Shown here: positions 8,581 through 16,676 of the stretch, in pieces
Layout: each line of letters begins with the position of its first letter
Position numbering within the stretch: position 1 is the stretch's first letter
Origin: an uncultured Clostridia bacterium
Lineage (GTDB): Bacteria; Bacillota; Clostridia; Oscillospirales; Acutalibacteraceae
Assembly: GCA_904399395.1 (NCBI GenBank)
Contig: CAJFPJ010000057.1
Span: 1 to 55,328, forward strand
DNA: 55,328 nt
Direction: 5' to 3'
Made by a program: the position numbers and the translations under genes
The notes under the pieces: model-generated
Database searches by the model: none
Told to the model about the DNA's origin: nothing
What the model saw: the letters and a program-made list of their open reading frames with translations, nothing else

Positions 8581-8606
8581 ATTTTTATAATTTGTATTAT
8601 AAAAAT
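8581..8606. promoter_or_regulatory. AT-rich perfect palindrome between the two propeller genes
   Basis: Arms ATTTTTATAAT and ATTATAAAAAT separated by four bases, 29 bases upstream of the copy B start codon. It could be a weak intercistronic terminator, an operator or an internal promoter region; I cannot decide. Confidence 0.4.
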
Positions 8607-8643
8607 ATGCAGAAAATCCGATTGTATATATCAACATAAGCCA

Positions 8644-10803
8644 TCATACATAGGGAACTAATATTTCATTCACACCCGTTTCAATTTGAACAGAACCGGC
8701 TCCTGTATACACATATAACTCTCCGGTCTGGGCCTCTGACTCTCGTTCCAAATATACGATATAGTTCGGATCCAAAGCCAGCCAACTTACGGCATTGCTG
8801 CTGATTTTCCGGTTACTCCTACCATCGTATATATAAAGGCCCCCTTCCATATCCATAAAAACAAAAGCTTCACCTTCATCCACAGGGGAAACGGAATAAC
8901 CATTGACATTTTCCGCAATTGTTTCCTCTCCTCTGCAGAAACGTCTACCTTCTTCTTCAGACTTCACCGTATAGAGGGCATCGTCTGCATCCAAAAAGAA
9001 AGAAACTATCCCTTCTTCTAAAATTTCCGGTTTCCCAAGACTATCTCCCTCTATAGTAAAAGCATATAAATCCGTGTCCAGCTGACAATACAAGGTGTTG
9101 CCGGCATGATTAACCTTCATGGCTTCAAAGGAATTGCCTGATTCCCAGCCCAAGGCAGCCGCTGTGAAGGTATCGGATTCTTTTCCTTTTGCAGCAATAC
9201 CAAACCCTTTCGATTCTCTTCTAGAGCCCTTTCCCACCTGCAGTCCTTTCAAAAATGCTTCTACCGAGTATTCTTCCGGCCGCAACTCTGAAAGCAAAGT
9301 ATAAGGCGCCCCCTCTTTCATGTAGAATAAGAGCCCCGATTCCGGCTGCAACCCAAAGGTAGAATCACCGAAAGAATCTGTCACTTTCACACTCTGAGAG
9401 CCGTCATAATAATACAGAACTTTCTGTTGATAGGTATAAGAAGCGGTGGAATTCTGCAGTTCCTGCCGGAACCAATTCCGCTTTTCTGCGTCTGTTTCAC
9501 TTCTTCCGGAAGTATTATAATACACTCCTTCTACGGGCAACTCAGCAGGGTGTTCCATACCGGGATCCGGTTCCCGCAAGGTTTCGATATCCACTTTGCA
9601 TTGGGGACGTCCTGCTCCCGGCTCCAAATTTTCAAAGGTAAAAGTGACCCGATACTTTCCACTCTTGCCGAGGCCCAGCTCCAGTGAAGCGGTATTTCCC
9701 TCCAGTGTCAAATACTCCTGGGTGTCTTCCTCCATGCGGGAATGATGAATAGGCGTAAATAGCAACTGATCTGGCTCTTCACAGAGAGACGAAAGCCACA
9801 AGCCTTCCCAATCTCTCTGGAAAGGTTCGGCAGCCGTTTTTTCATCTACCCAAATTGCGGAGCGAAAGCTTTCCAACTGCTTGCGGTAATAAGCTCCGTC
9901 TCTGGTTGGCTCCCAGCTTCCCCCATCCTCCTCCAAAAGATCATCCTTCAGGCAAGCTTTGAGGGGAATAGAGACCGGCTCTTCCCGGTAAAAATAAAAG
10001 CTGCCGTCCTCTGCAATCTGTTCAATCCCATCGCAATCCCTAATCAGCAGCTCCTCTTTCCCATTCCGCCAAATATATAGATTCCCCTCTCGAAGCACAT
10101 AGGCGGAATCTTTATCCGAATTATATCCCTTCACAACTGCTGGAGCGTCTGCTATTTTTGTGAAGGATCCGCTATCTCCATCGTAACACCAAGTACTTTT
10201 ATCCGTCCTGCTTACCAAAAAGCCTGTATCCGCCTGATTATAGATCAAAAAACGGGATACATCTGAAAGGAGCTCCTTGCTTTCCTTTGTAGATGGATCA
10301 TACTGAAACAAGCAGGAATCCTTTTGATAGAGAACCGTGTCCCTCCATAAATATGTATCCTCTATATCGCTACTGATCTGTTTTGCTCCTTTTTTTATAC
10401 CCTCCTCAGTAAGGGAAAGGAAAAACAACCTGTCTTTTTCGTCAACCGTGATAAGTATTGTTCCCGCTTCATTCCGAAAAGCCCCTATTTCTGGATACTC
10501 TGTATTCAGCGGCAGGGAAACGGGCATATTTTCCATCCCCTCTAGGCAGACATATACCCTGCCATGCTGCAGGAATAAAAAAGATTCCTTTTTGCTTCCG
10601 CCCTGAGACCGCAACAGGAAGAAGCCTATGAGAATTCCCACTAAAAGCAGAAATCCTGCTGCAAGGCTGGTAACAAGCAGCCACCTTTTGCCTTTAGAAA
10701 TTCCTCTGGCAACAGGCTCAACGAATTCCTCCGCGGCCGAAAAATTCTGCGTAACCGGCTCTTCTTCAGGCACACATACTCCTAATCCATCTTCTCGTTC
10801 CAT
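8644..10803 (-). CDS. membrane-anchored propeller-like protein, copy A (unknown function)
   Basis: A 719-residue type II-like membrane protein: an acidic cytoplasmic tail of about 37 residues, basic KGKR, one hydrophobic helix (about 41-63), then a large outside domain built from repeated short strands such as RVYVCLEG, RLFFLSL, SLYL/CLFQYD and GELYVYTG. This pattern resembles DUF5050-type beta-propeller domains. Compared with copy B it carries about 115 extra residues between CLKDDLLEEDGG and KVLYYYDG, flanked by two similar segments (YYRKQLESF and WFRQELQNS), which suggests an internal duplication or inserted domain. The start is supported by GGAGG seven bases upstream. It lies 21 bases after the second C39 peptidase gene, so the membrane proteins and peptidases are co-transcribed. 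No catalytic motif is visible. Confidence 0.8.
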   Translation of the reverse strand: MEREDGLGVCVPEEEPVTQNFSAAEEFVEPVARGISKGKRWLLVTSLAAGFLLLVGILIGFFLLRSQGGSKKESFLFLQHGRVYVCLEGMENMPVSLPLNTEYPEIGAFRNEAGTILITVDEKDRLFFLSLTEEGIKKGAKQISSDIEDTYLWRDTVLYQKDSCLFQYDPSTKESKELLSDVSRFLIYNQADTGFLVSRTDKSTWCYDGDSGSFTKIADAPAVVKGYNSDKDSAYVLREGNLYIWRNGKEELLIRDCDGIEQIAEDGSFYFYREEPVSIPLKACLKDDLLEEDGGSWEPTRDGAYYRKQLESFRSAIWVDEKTAAEPFQRDWEGLWLSSLCEEPDQLLFTPIHHSRMEEDTQEYLTLEGNTASLELGLGKSGKYRVTFTFENLEPGAGRPQCKVDIETLREPDPGMEHPAELPVEGVYYNTSGRSETDAEKRNWFRQELQNSTASYTYQQKVLYYYDGSQSVKVTDSFGDSTFGLQPESGLLFYMKEGAPYTLLSELRPEEYSVEAFLKGLQVGKGSRRESKGFGIAAKGKESDTFTAAALGWESGNSFEAMKVNHAGNTLYCQLDTDLYAFTIEGDSLGKPEILEEGIVSFFLDADDALYTVKSEEEGRRFCRGEETIAENVNGYSVSPVDEGEAFVFMDMEGGLYIYDGRSNRKISSNAVSWLALDPNYIVYLERESEAQTGELYVYTGAGSVQIETGVNEILVPYV

Positions 10804-10824
10804 GTTGCAGCCTCCTTCCCGCCT

Positions 10825-11547
10825 TTAAACCTCCGCGCTCAAATTTTCTCCATATATCACGAGGGATTGACTTCCCATCTGGGAATATCTGGTTTCCACC
10901 AGCGTCCTTTCATACCGCACCTTTCCAGAAAGAGGATCGTTAAAATAATAATATTCACTGTCGTAACCTGTGAGCACCAGGCAATGCTCGCCCCCAATCC
11001 ACTGAAACAGTTCGCCGCTTTCCCGAAGAATCCACTGGGCCCCCTCCGAAGGCTCTTCCATATACATGGTAGCCCACATAACAACAGGAACACCCACATC
11101 GATATACTTTTCGCAAAGCTCTGGCACAGTCATTCCCGTAGTGTTTTTCAACACATAGTTTTCAGGAAGAAATCCCTGCACTGCTTTTACAATACAGGGA
11201 GCATAACAACCAAAACCGTTGTCGGTGTAAGGATCTCCCATAAAGGCATCATCCGGATGACTTCCAATCATAACACCATTCTCATAGGTGAAGGAATCCT
11301 TCGGCAGATAAGAATCTATAAATGTTTCCACATCGATAGAAATTCCTGCATACTGGCAGGCCATCACGGTGCTGACACTTTCGCATCCTGTGGGATATGT
11401 TCCCACTTGGCTAATAAAAGGAACCTCCAGCAGCTGACGGGATGAAGGGGGCCTAAAAACAGCCATCCCGATTCCTATCGCTATTCCCCCTACTGCGCAA
11501 AGAATCACACTCAAAACCGCAGCCTGTTTTTTTCTCAGACGTTTCAT
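10825..11547 (-). CDS. membrane-anchored C39-like cysteine peptidase, short copy
   Basis: A 240-residue protein with an N-terminal hydrophobic anchor or signal (about 9-31) and a Peptidase_C39_2-like papain-fold domain outside the membrane. The catalytic set is visible: Cys55 in YPTGCES, His188 in GEHCLVLTGYD and Asn203-Asp204 in FNDPL. It is highly similar to the C39 domain of the preceding gene but lacks that protein's long linkers and Ser-rich tail. The ATG at 11547 overlaps the upstream stop (ATGA), with no good ribosome site of its own, so translation is coupled. C39-like domains include bacteriocin-leader peptidases and cell-wall or unknown hydrolases; there is no ABC transporter or leader peptide here, so a cell-surface role is more likely. 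Confidence 0.85.
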   Translation of the reverse strand: MKRLRKKQAAVLSVILCAVGGIAIGIGMAVFRPPSSRQLLEVPFISQVGTYPTGCESVSTVMACQYAGISIDVETFIDSYLPKDSFTYENGVMIGSHPDDAFMGDPYTDNGFGCYAPCIVKAVQGFLPENYVLKNTTGMTVPELCEKYIDVGVPVVMWATMYMEEPSEGAQWILRESGELFQWIGGEHCLVLTGYDSEYYYFNDPLSGKVRYERTLVETRYSQMGSQSLVIYGENLSAEV

Positions 11548-12956
11548 TGCAATATTGTCTGTATTGGCTTTCTCTCAAAGTCAATATTTCTTAAAAAGGG
11601 CATCTTCCTCCTTGGAGGAAAAAGCGCACCGCCGGCGGCTGCTCTCGTGTTGTGAGATGTTTCCTTAGAATTCACTGGCGCATCGGAACTAGATCCTTCC
11701 AGCCCGGATGATCCCTCACTGTTTTCTGAAGAGGAGCCCGGATCACTGCTCTCCGGAGCAGAGCTGCTTTCCTCGGGTGGAGCCTCACTGCCAGAAGAAG
11801 ATGGTTCTTCTGATGAAGTTTCGCTTTCCGGAGGCTGACTGCTTTCTGGGGAAGAACTCTCTCCCGAAGAAGACTCATATATCACCAAAGACTGCTTTCC
11901 CAGCTGAGAGAAACGAGTTTCCACTAGGGATTTGGCATACTTGACCTTTCCGCTCAGGGGATCATTAAAATAGTAATACTGGTTATCATACCCTGTAAGA
12001 ACCAGGCAGTGTTCACGTCCAATCCACTGGAAAAGGCTCCCGTCCTCCTGCAGGTACCACTGCCGGCCCTTGGTGGGCGGATTCATATACATGGTAGCCC
12101 ACACCACTACTGGTATCCCATTATCAATATACTGGTGACACAAGGAGGAGAGACTCGTCCCTGTAGTATTTTGAAGGGTATACCCGCCGGGAAGGAATTT
12201 CCGTATAGCTTTTTCAATACAAGGGGCGTAGCAACCAAAACCGTTATAACTTTTAGGATCGCCCATAAAATAATTATTGGGGTGCCAACCAATCATCTTC
12301 CCATTTTCATATCTAAAAGAAGCCCGGGGCAAGTAATCGATGAAGGCATCTACACTGATAGAAATCCCCGCGTACCGGCAGGCCATCACAGCGCTGACGC
12401 TTTCACAGCCTGTGGGGTATGTTCCCACCTGGCTGATAAAGGGGACGTCTGAAAGCCAAACTCGCTCATCTTCACTGGATTGCCCTTGAGAAGGAGGTGA
12501 AACAGGGGTTCCCTGTGAGGAGGCATTTTCCCGATCCTTCGTGTTTTCTTCATAAAAATCCAGAATTTCTTTCTGGGTCTCTTTTACATAAACAGGTTCT
12601 TCCTTTGGTTCAGAAGACTCTTCCACCTGAGAAGAGGAAGGAAGCACAAATCCATCCATATTCGGAAATATATTTTCCAGCAGAAAATTCTCGCTGGTTA
12701 TACTTTCCTTCGATTCCGGCTTTTGTGAAACTTCATTTTTGACAGAAGAAACCGGCACATCGGAAACCGGTGTCTGCACAATTCCGCTCTCCTCCGGAAG
12801 AGTAATGGACTGCAGCAAAACAACTGCCACCGCCACAAAAGCTCCGCAGGTAACTAGCGTAAGGCAAATTCTTTTCCTCCTGCCTGCATTTTCCATGTGC
12901 ACTCTTTTTCTGTTTTGCACCCTTCTTTTTCCCCGGTACCTCTGTGGTTTTATCAT
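11544..12956 (-). CDS. C39-like cysteine peptidase with long linker and Ser/Glu/Pro-rich tail
   Basis: A 470-residue protein: basic N-terminus, one transmembrane helix (about 29-50), a low-complexity acidic linker (about 55-165), a C39_2-like peptidase domain (168-361; Cys184 in YPTGCES, His316 in REHCLVLTGYD, Asn331-Asp332 in FNDPL), and then a Ser/Glu/Pro tail (about 362-430) typical of wall-spanning stalks. The last 35 residues are basic and lack LPXTG or a C-terminal helix. First gene of the operon, with a promoter at 13100-13128 and a leader of about 135 bases. The ATG at 12956 follows AGAAGGA by seven bases. A surface hydrolase or processing enzyme for the neighbouring membrane proteins are both possible; neither is shown. 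Confidence 0.85.
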   Translation of the reverse strand: MIKPQRYRGKRRVQNRKRVHMENAGRRKRICLTLVTCGAFVAVAVVLLQSITLPEESGIVQTPVSDVPVSSVKNEVSQKPESKESITSENFLLENIFPNMDGFVLPSSSQVEESSEPKEEPVYVKETQKEILDFYEENTKDRENASSQGTPVSPPSQGQSSEDERVWLSDVPFISQVGTYPTGCESVSAVMACRYAGISISVDAFIDYLPRASFRYENGKMIGWHPNNYFMGDPKSYNGFGCYAPCIEKAIRKFLPGGYTLQNTTGTSLSSLCHQYIDNGIPVVVWATMYMNPPTKGRQWYLQEDGSLFQWIGREHCLVLTGYDNQYYYFNDPLSGKVKYAKSLVETRFSQLGKQSLVIYESSSGESSSPESSQPPESETSSEEPSSSGSEAPPEESSSAPESSDPGSSSENSEGSSGLEGSSSDAPVNSKETSHNTRAAAGGALFPPRRKMPFLRNIDFERKPIQTILQ

Positions 12957-13099
12957 TCAGCATTCCTTCTCTCTGATTTCAGAAACCATTTGTCTTCTCT
13001 AATGCCCAGCTGTTTTTAGCAGATATCCTCTATGCCGTGTAATACCTTTCGGTTTTATTATCAAAATAATCCTTCTCATGTAGAATTTCTATTATACCT

Positions 13100-13128
13100 A
13101 TCATACCTATTCCATGTGTGATTGTCAA
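13100..13128 (-). promoter_or_regulatory. promoter of the C39/propeller operon
   Basis: Minus strand perfect TTGACA (13123-13128), 17-base spacer, TATGAT (13100-13105). The message would start near 13093, giving a leader of about 135 bases with small hairpins but no riboswitch class I recognise. Confidence 0.8.
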
Positions 13129-13194
13129 CGAATACCAGCAGATATTTACAAAATTCTCTGTGCAATTTATTGATACTTTCCAGATAAAGGTATG

Positions 13195-13229
13195 AAGAAA
13201 AGCTTCCGTCACTGGCGGAAGCTTTTCTT
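13195..13229 (-). terminator. terminator of pflBA
   Basis: Fourteen-base perfect stem (AAGAAAAGCTTCCG and its complement) with a seven-base loop beginning at the pflA stop codon; the minus-strand 3' arm ends in CTTTTCTT. Confidence 0.8.
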
Positions 13230-13939
13230 CACACGGCATAAGACGCCGTCAATGTTTTCACTTTCTCTGCATCCATAGGAGGTGTGCCCTCCAAAGGAAA
13301 AGGGATCCCCATCTGTTGATACTTTTCCAAACACATAGTATGAAATGGCAGCCATTCGATTTTTTCCAGATTAGGATATCGTTTCGCTTTCTGATACACA
13401 GCTTCCACGTTTTCCTGAGTATCTGTCAACCCGGGAACAACCACATGGCGGATCCACAAAGGGATCCGAAGCTCCTTTACCTTTTCCAAAAAAGCTTCCA
13501 CCGCCATAAGACTACCCTTGCAGTACCTTCTGTACCCTTCCTCCGTAGGAAATTTCAGATCTGCCAGAACCAAATCCGTATGGCGCAGAACCTGTTCCGC
13601 CCGGTGGATGTCTCCCGCCCCGGAGGTATCCAACGCCGTATGAATCCCCTTTTCATGCAAAAGCCTGAAAAGTTCCGCCACAAATTCCGGCTGCTGCAAA
13701 GGCTCTCCCCCTGTAACAGTAACGCCGCCCGTTTCCCCAAAATAAGGGCGAAATCGTAAGATCCGCCTTACAAGTTCTTCAGGGGAGGTTTCCGTTCCGC
13801 CGGAAAAATCCCAGGTATCCGGATTATGGCAGTAGGCACAGCGCAGCGAGCAACCCTGCATAAAAACCACGAACCGGAGTCCCGGCCCATCCACTGCGCC
13901 CAGGGACTGGACGGAGTGGATTTTACCTGTCACTTTCAT
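13229..13939 (-). CDS. pflA: pyruvate formate-lyase activating enzyme (radical SAM)
   Basis: A 236-residue radical SAM enzyme that installs the glycyl radical on PflB by hydrogen abstraction from glycine. The [4Fe-4S] ligands are in CSLRCAYC near residue 30, preceded by the usual DGPGLRFVVFMQG and followed by HNPDTW. A glycine-rich SAM motif (VTGGEPLQQP) follows. It has no ferredoxin-like insert, as expected for PFL activases rather than glycerol dehydratase activases. It starts 11 bases after pflB with GAGG upstream, so both are one transcript under the ZTP riboswitch. Confidence 0.95.
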   Translation of the reverse strand: MKVTGKIHSVQSLGAVDGPGLRFVVFMQGCSLRCAYCHNPDTWDFSGGTETSPEELVRRILRFRPYFGETGGVTVTGGEPLQQPEFVAELFRLLHEKGIHTALDTSGAGDIHRAEQVLRHTDLVLADLKFPTEEGYRRYCKGSLMAVEAFLEKVKELRIPLWIRHVVVPGLTDTQENVEAVYQKAKRYPNLEKIEWLPFHTMCLEKYQQMGIPFPLEGTPPMDAEKVKTLTASYAV

Positions 13940-13950
13940 TTTTCTGCCTC

Positions 13951-16179
13951 TTAAACCGAAACGTGGAACGTGCGGGAGATCACTTCCCGCTGCTGCTCAC
14001 GGGAAAGCTTATAAAAGTTCACCGCATAACCGGAAACGCGGATAGTCAAGTTGGGATATTCCTCCGGATGCTCATAGGCAGCCATAAGGGTTTCACGGTT
14101 GAGAACATTTACATTGAGATGGTGAGCTTTCTGCCCGAAATAGCCGGAAAGAATCTGAACCAGATTCTGCAGGCGGGTTTCCTCATCTTTTCCAAGGGCA
14201 TCTGGAACGATAGAAAAGGTATTGGAGATACCATCCCGGCAATAGTCGTAGCTGAGCTTTGCCACAGAATTCAGTGAAGCCAGTGCGCCGGAAACGTCTC
14301 TTCCAGACATGGGGTTCGCTCCAGGAGCCAGTGGTTCTCCCTTTTTACGGCCGTCGGGGGTATTGCCGGTCTTTTTGCCATACATCACATTTGAGGTGAT
14401 CGTCAGGATAGAAAGAGTATGGACGGCCTTTCTGTAAAGGGGATTCTGAGACAGAGCCTGATAGAATTTTTCCACCTGCTCACAGGCGATAGAATCCACC
14501 CGGTCGTCGTCATTGCCGAATTTGGGGAAATCTCCTTCCACCTCAAAATCTGTTACAAGGCCGGTCTCCTGATCCCGCACGCAACGTACTTTCGCATACT
14601 TTACAGCAGAGAGAGAATCCGCCATGCAGCTCATGCCTGCAATACCAAAGGCCATCAGACGGCGCACATCGGTATCATGCAGAGCCATCTGCGTCTTCTC
14701 GTAGGCATATTTATCGTGCATATAATGGATAATATTCATGGCATTCACATAGGTTTTCGCCAGCCAGGGGCGGTAAAAATCCATGCGCTCCATGAGCTTG
14801 TCATACTCCAGATATTCCTCGGGCCAAACCTCCATTTCAGGGCCCACCTGCTGGTTTTTAAGCTCATCGCGACCACCGTTTATGGCCAGAAGCACCAGCT
14901 TAGCCAGGTTGGCCCTGGCGCCGAAGAACTGCATATCCTTCCCAACCCGCATAGCAGAAACGCAGCAGGCGATAGCATAGTCATCCCCATAAACAGGGCG
15001 CATAATATCGTCGTTCTCATACTGAAGGGCATCCGTATCACAGGAAACCTTAGCAATAAAGCGCTTCCAGCTCTTCGGGAGTTTTTCGGACCAAAGAATC
15101 GTCAGATTCGGCTCCGCCGCAGGATTCAGATTATAGAGAGTGTTCAGTATGCGATAAGAATTCTTTGTGACCATATGGCGGCCGTCCTCGCCGATGCCCC
15201 CCACGGCCTCGGTGATCCACATGGGGTCGCCGCCGAAAAGCTCGTTGTATTCCGGTGTGCGCAGGTGGCGGGCCATACGAAGCTTCATGACGAAATCATC
15301 CATGATCTCCTGAGCCCGAGTTTCATCCAGCAGGCCGTTTTTCAAATCCCGCTCAAAGTAAATATCCAGGAAAGTAGAAACACGCCCCAGGCTCATAGCA
15401 GCCCCGTTCTGCTCCTTGATAGAAGCCAGATATGCAAAATACAGCCACTGCACAGCCTCCTGCGCATTTTCGGCAGGCTGGGAGATATCAAATCCATACA
15501 TGGAGGCCATCTTCTTCAGATCCTCCAAAGCCTTGATCTGATCGGCAAGTTCCTCGCTCAGCCGGATGGTCTCATGCAGCATAGCCTCACGGCCCACGGC
15601 CAGCTTATCCTGTTTTTTCTGTTCAATGAGCCTGTCCACACCATACAGGGCTACCCGACGGTAATCCCCAATAATGCGGCCACGGCCGTAAGCGTCTGGC
15701 AGACCGGTGATAATGCCGCAATGCCGCGCGGCACGAATCTCAGGCGTATAAGCAGAAAATACGCCGTCGTTATGAGTCTTATGAAGCTTGAACTCTTCTT
15801 CCAATTCAGGGGAAACCTCATAGCCATAAGCGGCGCAAGCCTCCCGTACCATCCGCATACCTCCAAAAGGATTGCAGGCCCGTTTCAAAGGCTCATCCGT
15901 CTGCAGGCCGACGATTAGCTCCTGCTCCTTATCCAAATACCCCGGAGCAAAAGCTGTGGGGGTAATAGCAGTTCTGGTATCCACCTTATATGCTCCGCCG
16001 TTCTCCCTCTCTTTTTGAAGAAGTTCATCCAATTTTTTTCTCAGGGAAAGAGTCCTTTCTGTGGCAGGCGTCAAAAATTCTTCGTTTCCGTCGTAAGGCG
16101 TATAGTTTTTCTGAATGAAATCTCTGACGTTGATTTCCTCCTGCCAGATTCCCGGCGTAAATTCATTCCACTGCTTCAT
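13951..16179 (-). CDS. pflB: formate C-acetyltransferase (pyruvate formate-lyase)
   Basis: A 742-residue glycyl radical enzyme converting pyruvate and CoA to acetyl-CoA and formate in anaerobic fermentation. The adjacent catalytic cysteines are in AIACCVSAM. The glycyl-radical loop is RVSGYAVNF near the C-terminus (Gly717). The length equals that of E. coli PflB-type enzymes, and the CC pair separates true PFL from related diol/glycerol dehydratases that have a single cysteine. The start codon follows GGGAG. Transcription is controlled by a ZTP riboswitch with an overlapping terminator, linking formate production to the supply of one-carbon units for purine synthesis. Confidence 0.96.
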   Translation of the reverse strand: MKQWNEFTPGIWQEEINVRDFIQKNYTPYDGNEEFLTPATERTLSLRKKLDELLQKERENGGAYKVDTRTAITPTAFAPGYLDKEQELIVGLQTDEPLKRACNPFGGMRMVREACAAYGYEVSPELEEEFKLHKTHNDGVFSAYTPEIRAARHCGIITGLPDAYGRGRIIGDYRRVALYGVDRLIEQKKQDKLAVGREAMLHETIRLSEELADQIKALEDLKKMASMYGFDISQPAENAQEAVQWLYFAYLASIKEQNGAAMSLGRVSTFLDIYFERDLKNGLLDETRAQEIMDDFVMKLRMARHLRTPEYNELFGGDPMWITEAVGGIGEDGRHMVTKNSYRILNTLYNLNPAAEPNLTILWSEKLPKSWKRFIAKVSCDTDALQYENDDIMRPVYGDDYAIACCVSAMRVGKDMQFFGARANLAKLVLLAINGGRDELKNQQVGPEMEVWPEEYLEYDKLMERMDFYRPWLAKTYVNAMNIIHYMHDKYAYEKTQMALHDTDVRRLMAFGIAGMSCMADSLSAVKYAKVRCVRDQETGLVTDFEVEGDFPKFGNDDDRVDSIACEQVEKFYQALSQNPLYRKAVHTLSILTITSNVMYGKKTGNTPDGRKKGEPLAPGANPMSGRDVSGALASLNSVAKLSYDYCRDGISNTFSIVPDALGKDEETRLQNLVQILSGYFGQKAHHLNVNVLNRETLMAAYEHPEEYPNLTIRVSGYAVNFYKLSREQQREVISRTFHVSV

Positions 16180-16218
16180 ATGGCTGTCTCCCTTCTATCT
16201 TTAACATACCGCTCTGTG

Positions 16219-16253
16219 CGCTGCCTTTTTAATCAAAAATAAAAGGGCAGCGC
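16219..16253 (-). promoter_or_regulatory. alternative stem using the riboswitch terminator's 3' arm
   Basis: GCGCTGCC at 16219-16226 can pair with GGCAGCGC at 16246-16253. The latter is also the 3' arm of the terminator at 16245-16272, so the two folds are mutually exclusive. It lies between the U-tract and the pflB ribosome site. Confidence 0.45.
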
Positions 16254-16272
16254 TACAACTGCAGCACTGCCC
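16245..16272 (-). terminator. riboswitch-controlled intrinsic terminator
   Basis: Ten-base stem with one wobble, eight-base loop, then a minus-strand TTTTATTTTT tract. Its 5' arm begins inside the conserved 3' end of the ZTP aptamer (CUGGGCAG), so ligand binding and termination compete. Confidence 0.85.
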
Positions 16273-16342
16273 AGACGGTCGGCAAACTTCCGCTTCCTGC
16301 TCCCTCGTGGTATATATCCACTGTTCCGTCAGTCACAGGAAG
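16266..16342 (-). ncRNA. ZTP (pfl motif) riboswitch aptamer upstream of pflBA
   Basis: On the minus strand the conserved parts of the pfl/ZTP motif appear in order: a closing helix CTTCCTG/CAGGAAG, the core GTGACTGACGGAACA, a hairpin GTGG...CCAC followed by GAGGGAGC, a variable linker, then the second domain CCGACCGTCTGGGCA. The CCG/CGG pairing needed for the pseudoknot is present. This RNA class binds ZTP/ZMP, the signal of 10-formyl-tetrahydrofolate shortage, and switches on folate, purine and pfl genes. The downstream terminator makes a transcriptional ON switch likely. Promoter 16355-16383 starts the transcript just before the aptamer. Confidence 0.92.
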
Positions 16343-16354
16343 GATTCCGGCATT

Positions 16355-16383
16355 AGAATACCATACTTTTCTATGGGTGTCAA
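16355..16383 (-). promoter_or_regulatory. promoter of the pflBA operon
   Basis: Minus strand perfect TTGACA (16378-16383), 17-base spacer, TATTCT (16355-16360). Transcription would begin within a few bases of the ZTP aptamer. Confidence 0.82.
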
Positions 16384-16553
16384 CTCAAAAAGCCGCTGGA
16401 AGATACACAAAATTTTGTGTAGTCACACCAGAACAGGCTGGTTTCTCCCTATATATTGAGATGGCTTCTGTAAGCTTTCTTCCAGATTTCCTGTAGGCGA
16501 TATTCTTTCACCACTCAAATCAAAATTTTCTTCTCGAAATATTTCTTTTCAGC

Positions 16554-16582
16554 TTGGAAGAAACCGGAAAATAGGGTATACT
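16554..16582 (+). promoter_or_regulatory. promoter of the NYN-domain gene
   Basis: TTGGAA (16554-16559), 17-base spacer, TATACT (16577-16582). Confidence 0.65.
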
Positions 16583-16676
16583 GAATGAGGACATATTTTT
16601 TTAAAGCAGCCAGTACCAGATTTCGTGGACAGAAACACCTTAACTCTGCTAATTTATTCATAATGGAGGAACATAT

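Noticed and set aside
11544-11650. Hidden LPXTG sorting signal at the C-terminus of the long C39 protein by frameshift
   Set aside because: I read all three frames of the end: none gives LPXTG followed by a hydrophobic helix and basic tail.
12957-13093. Riboswitch in the leader of the C39/propeller operon
   Set aside because: Small hairpins and an ACCGAAAGGT element are present, but no conserved core of c-di-GMP, c-di-AMP, preQ1, guanidine or other classes I know is visible.
13030-13239. Small open frame of 69 codons on the minus strand downstream of pflA
   Set aside because: It overlaps the pflA terminator and the promoter of the C39 operon; no ribosome site.
14419-15918. 499-codon open frame on the plus strand, antisense to pflB
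   Set aside because: Shadow of a highly conserved gene: pflB motifs CCVSAM and RVSGY are in the other strand. The His/Ile-rich translation resembles no protein.
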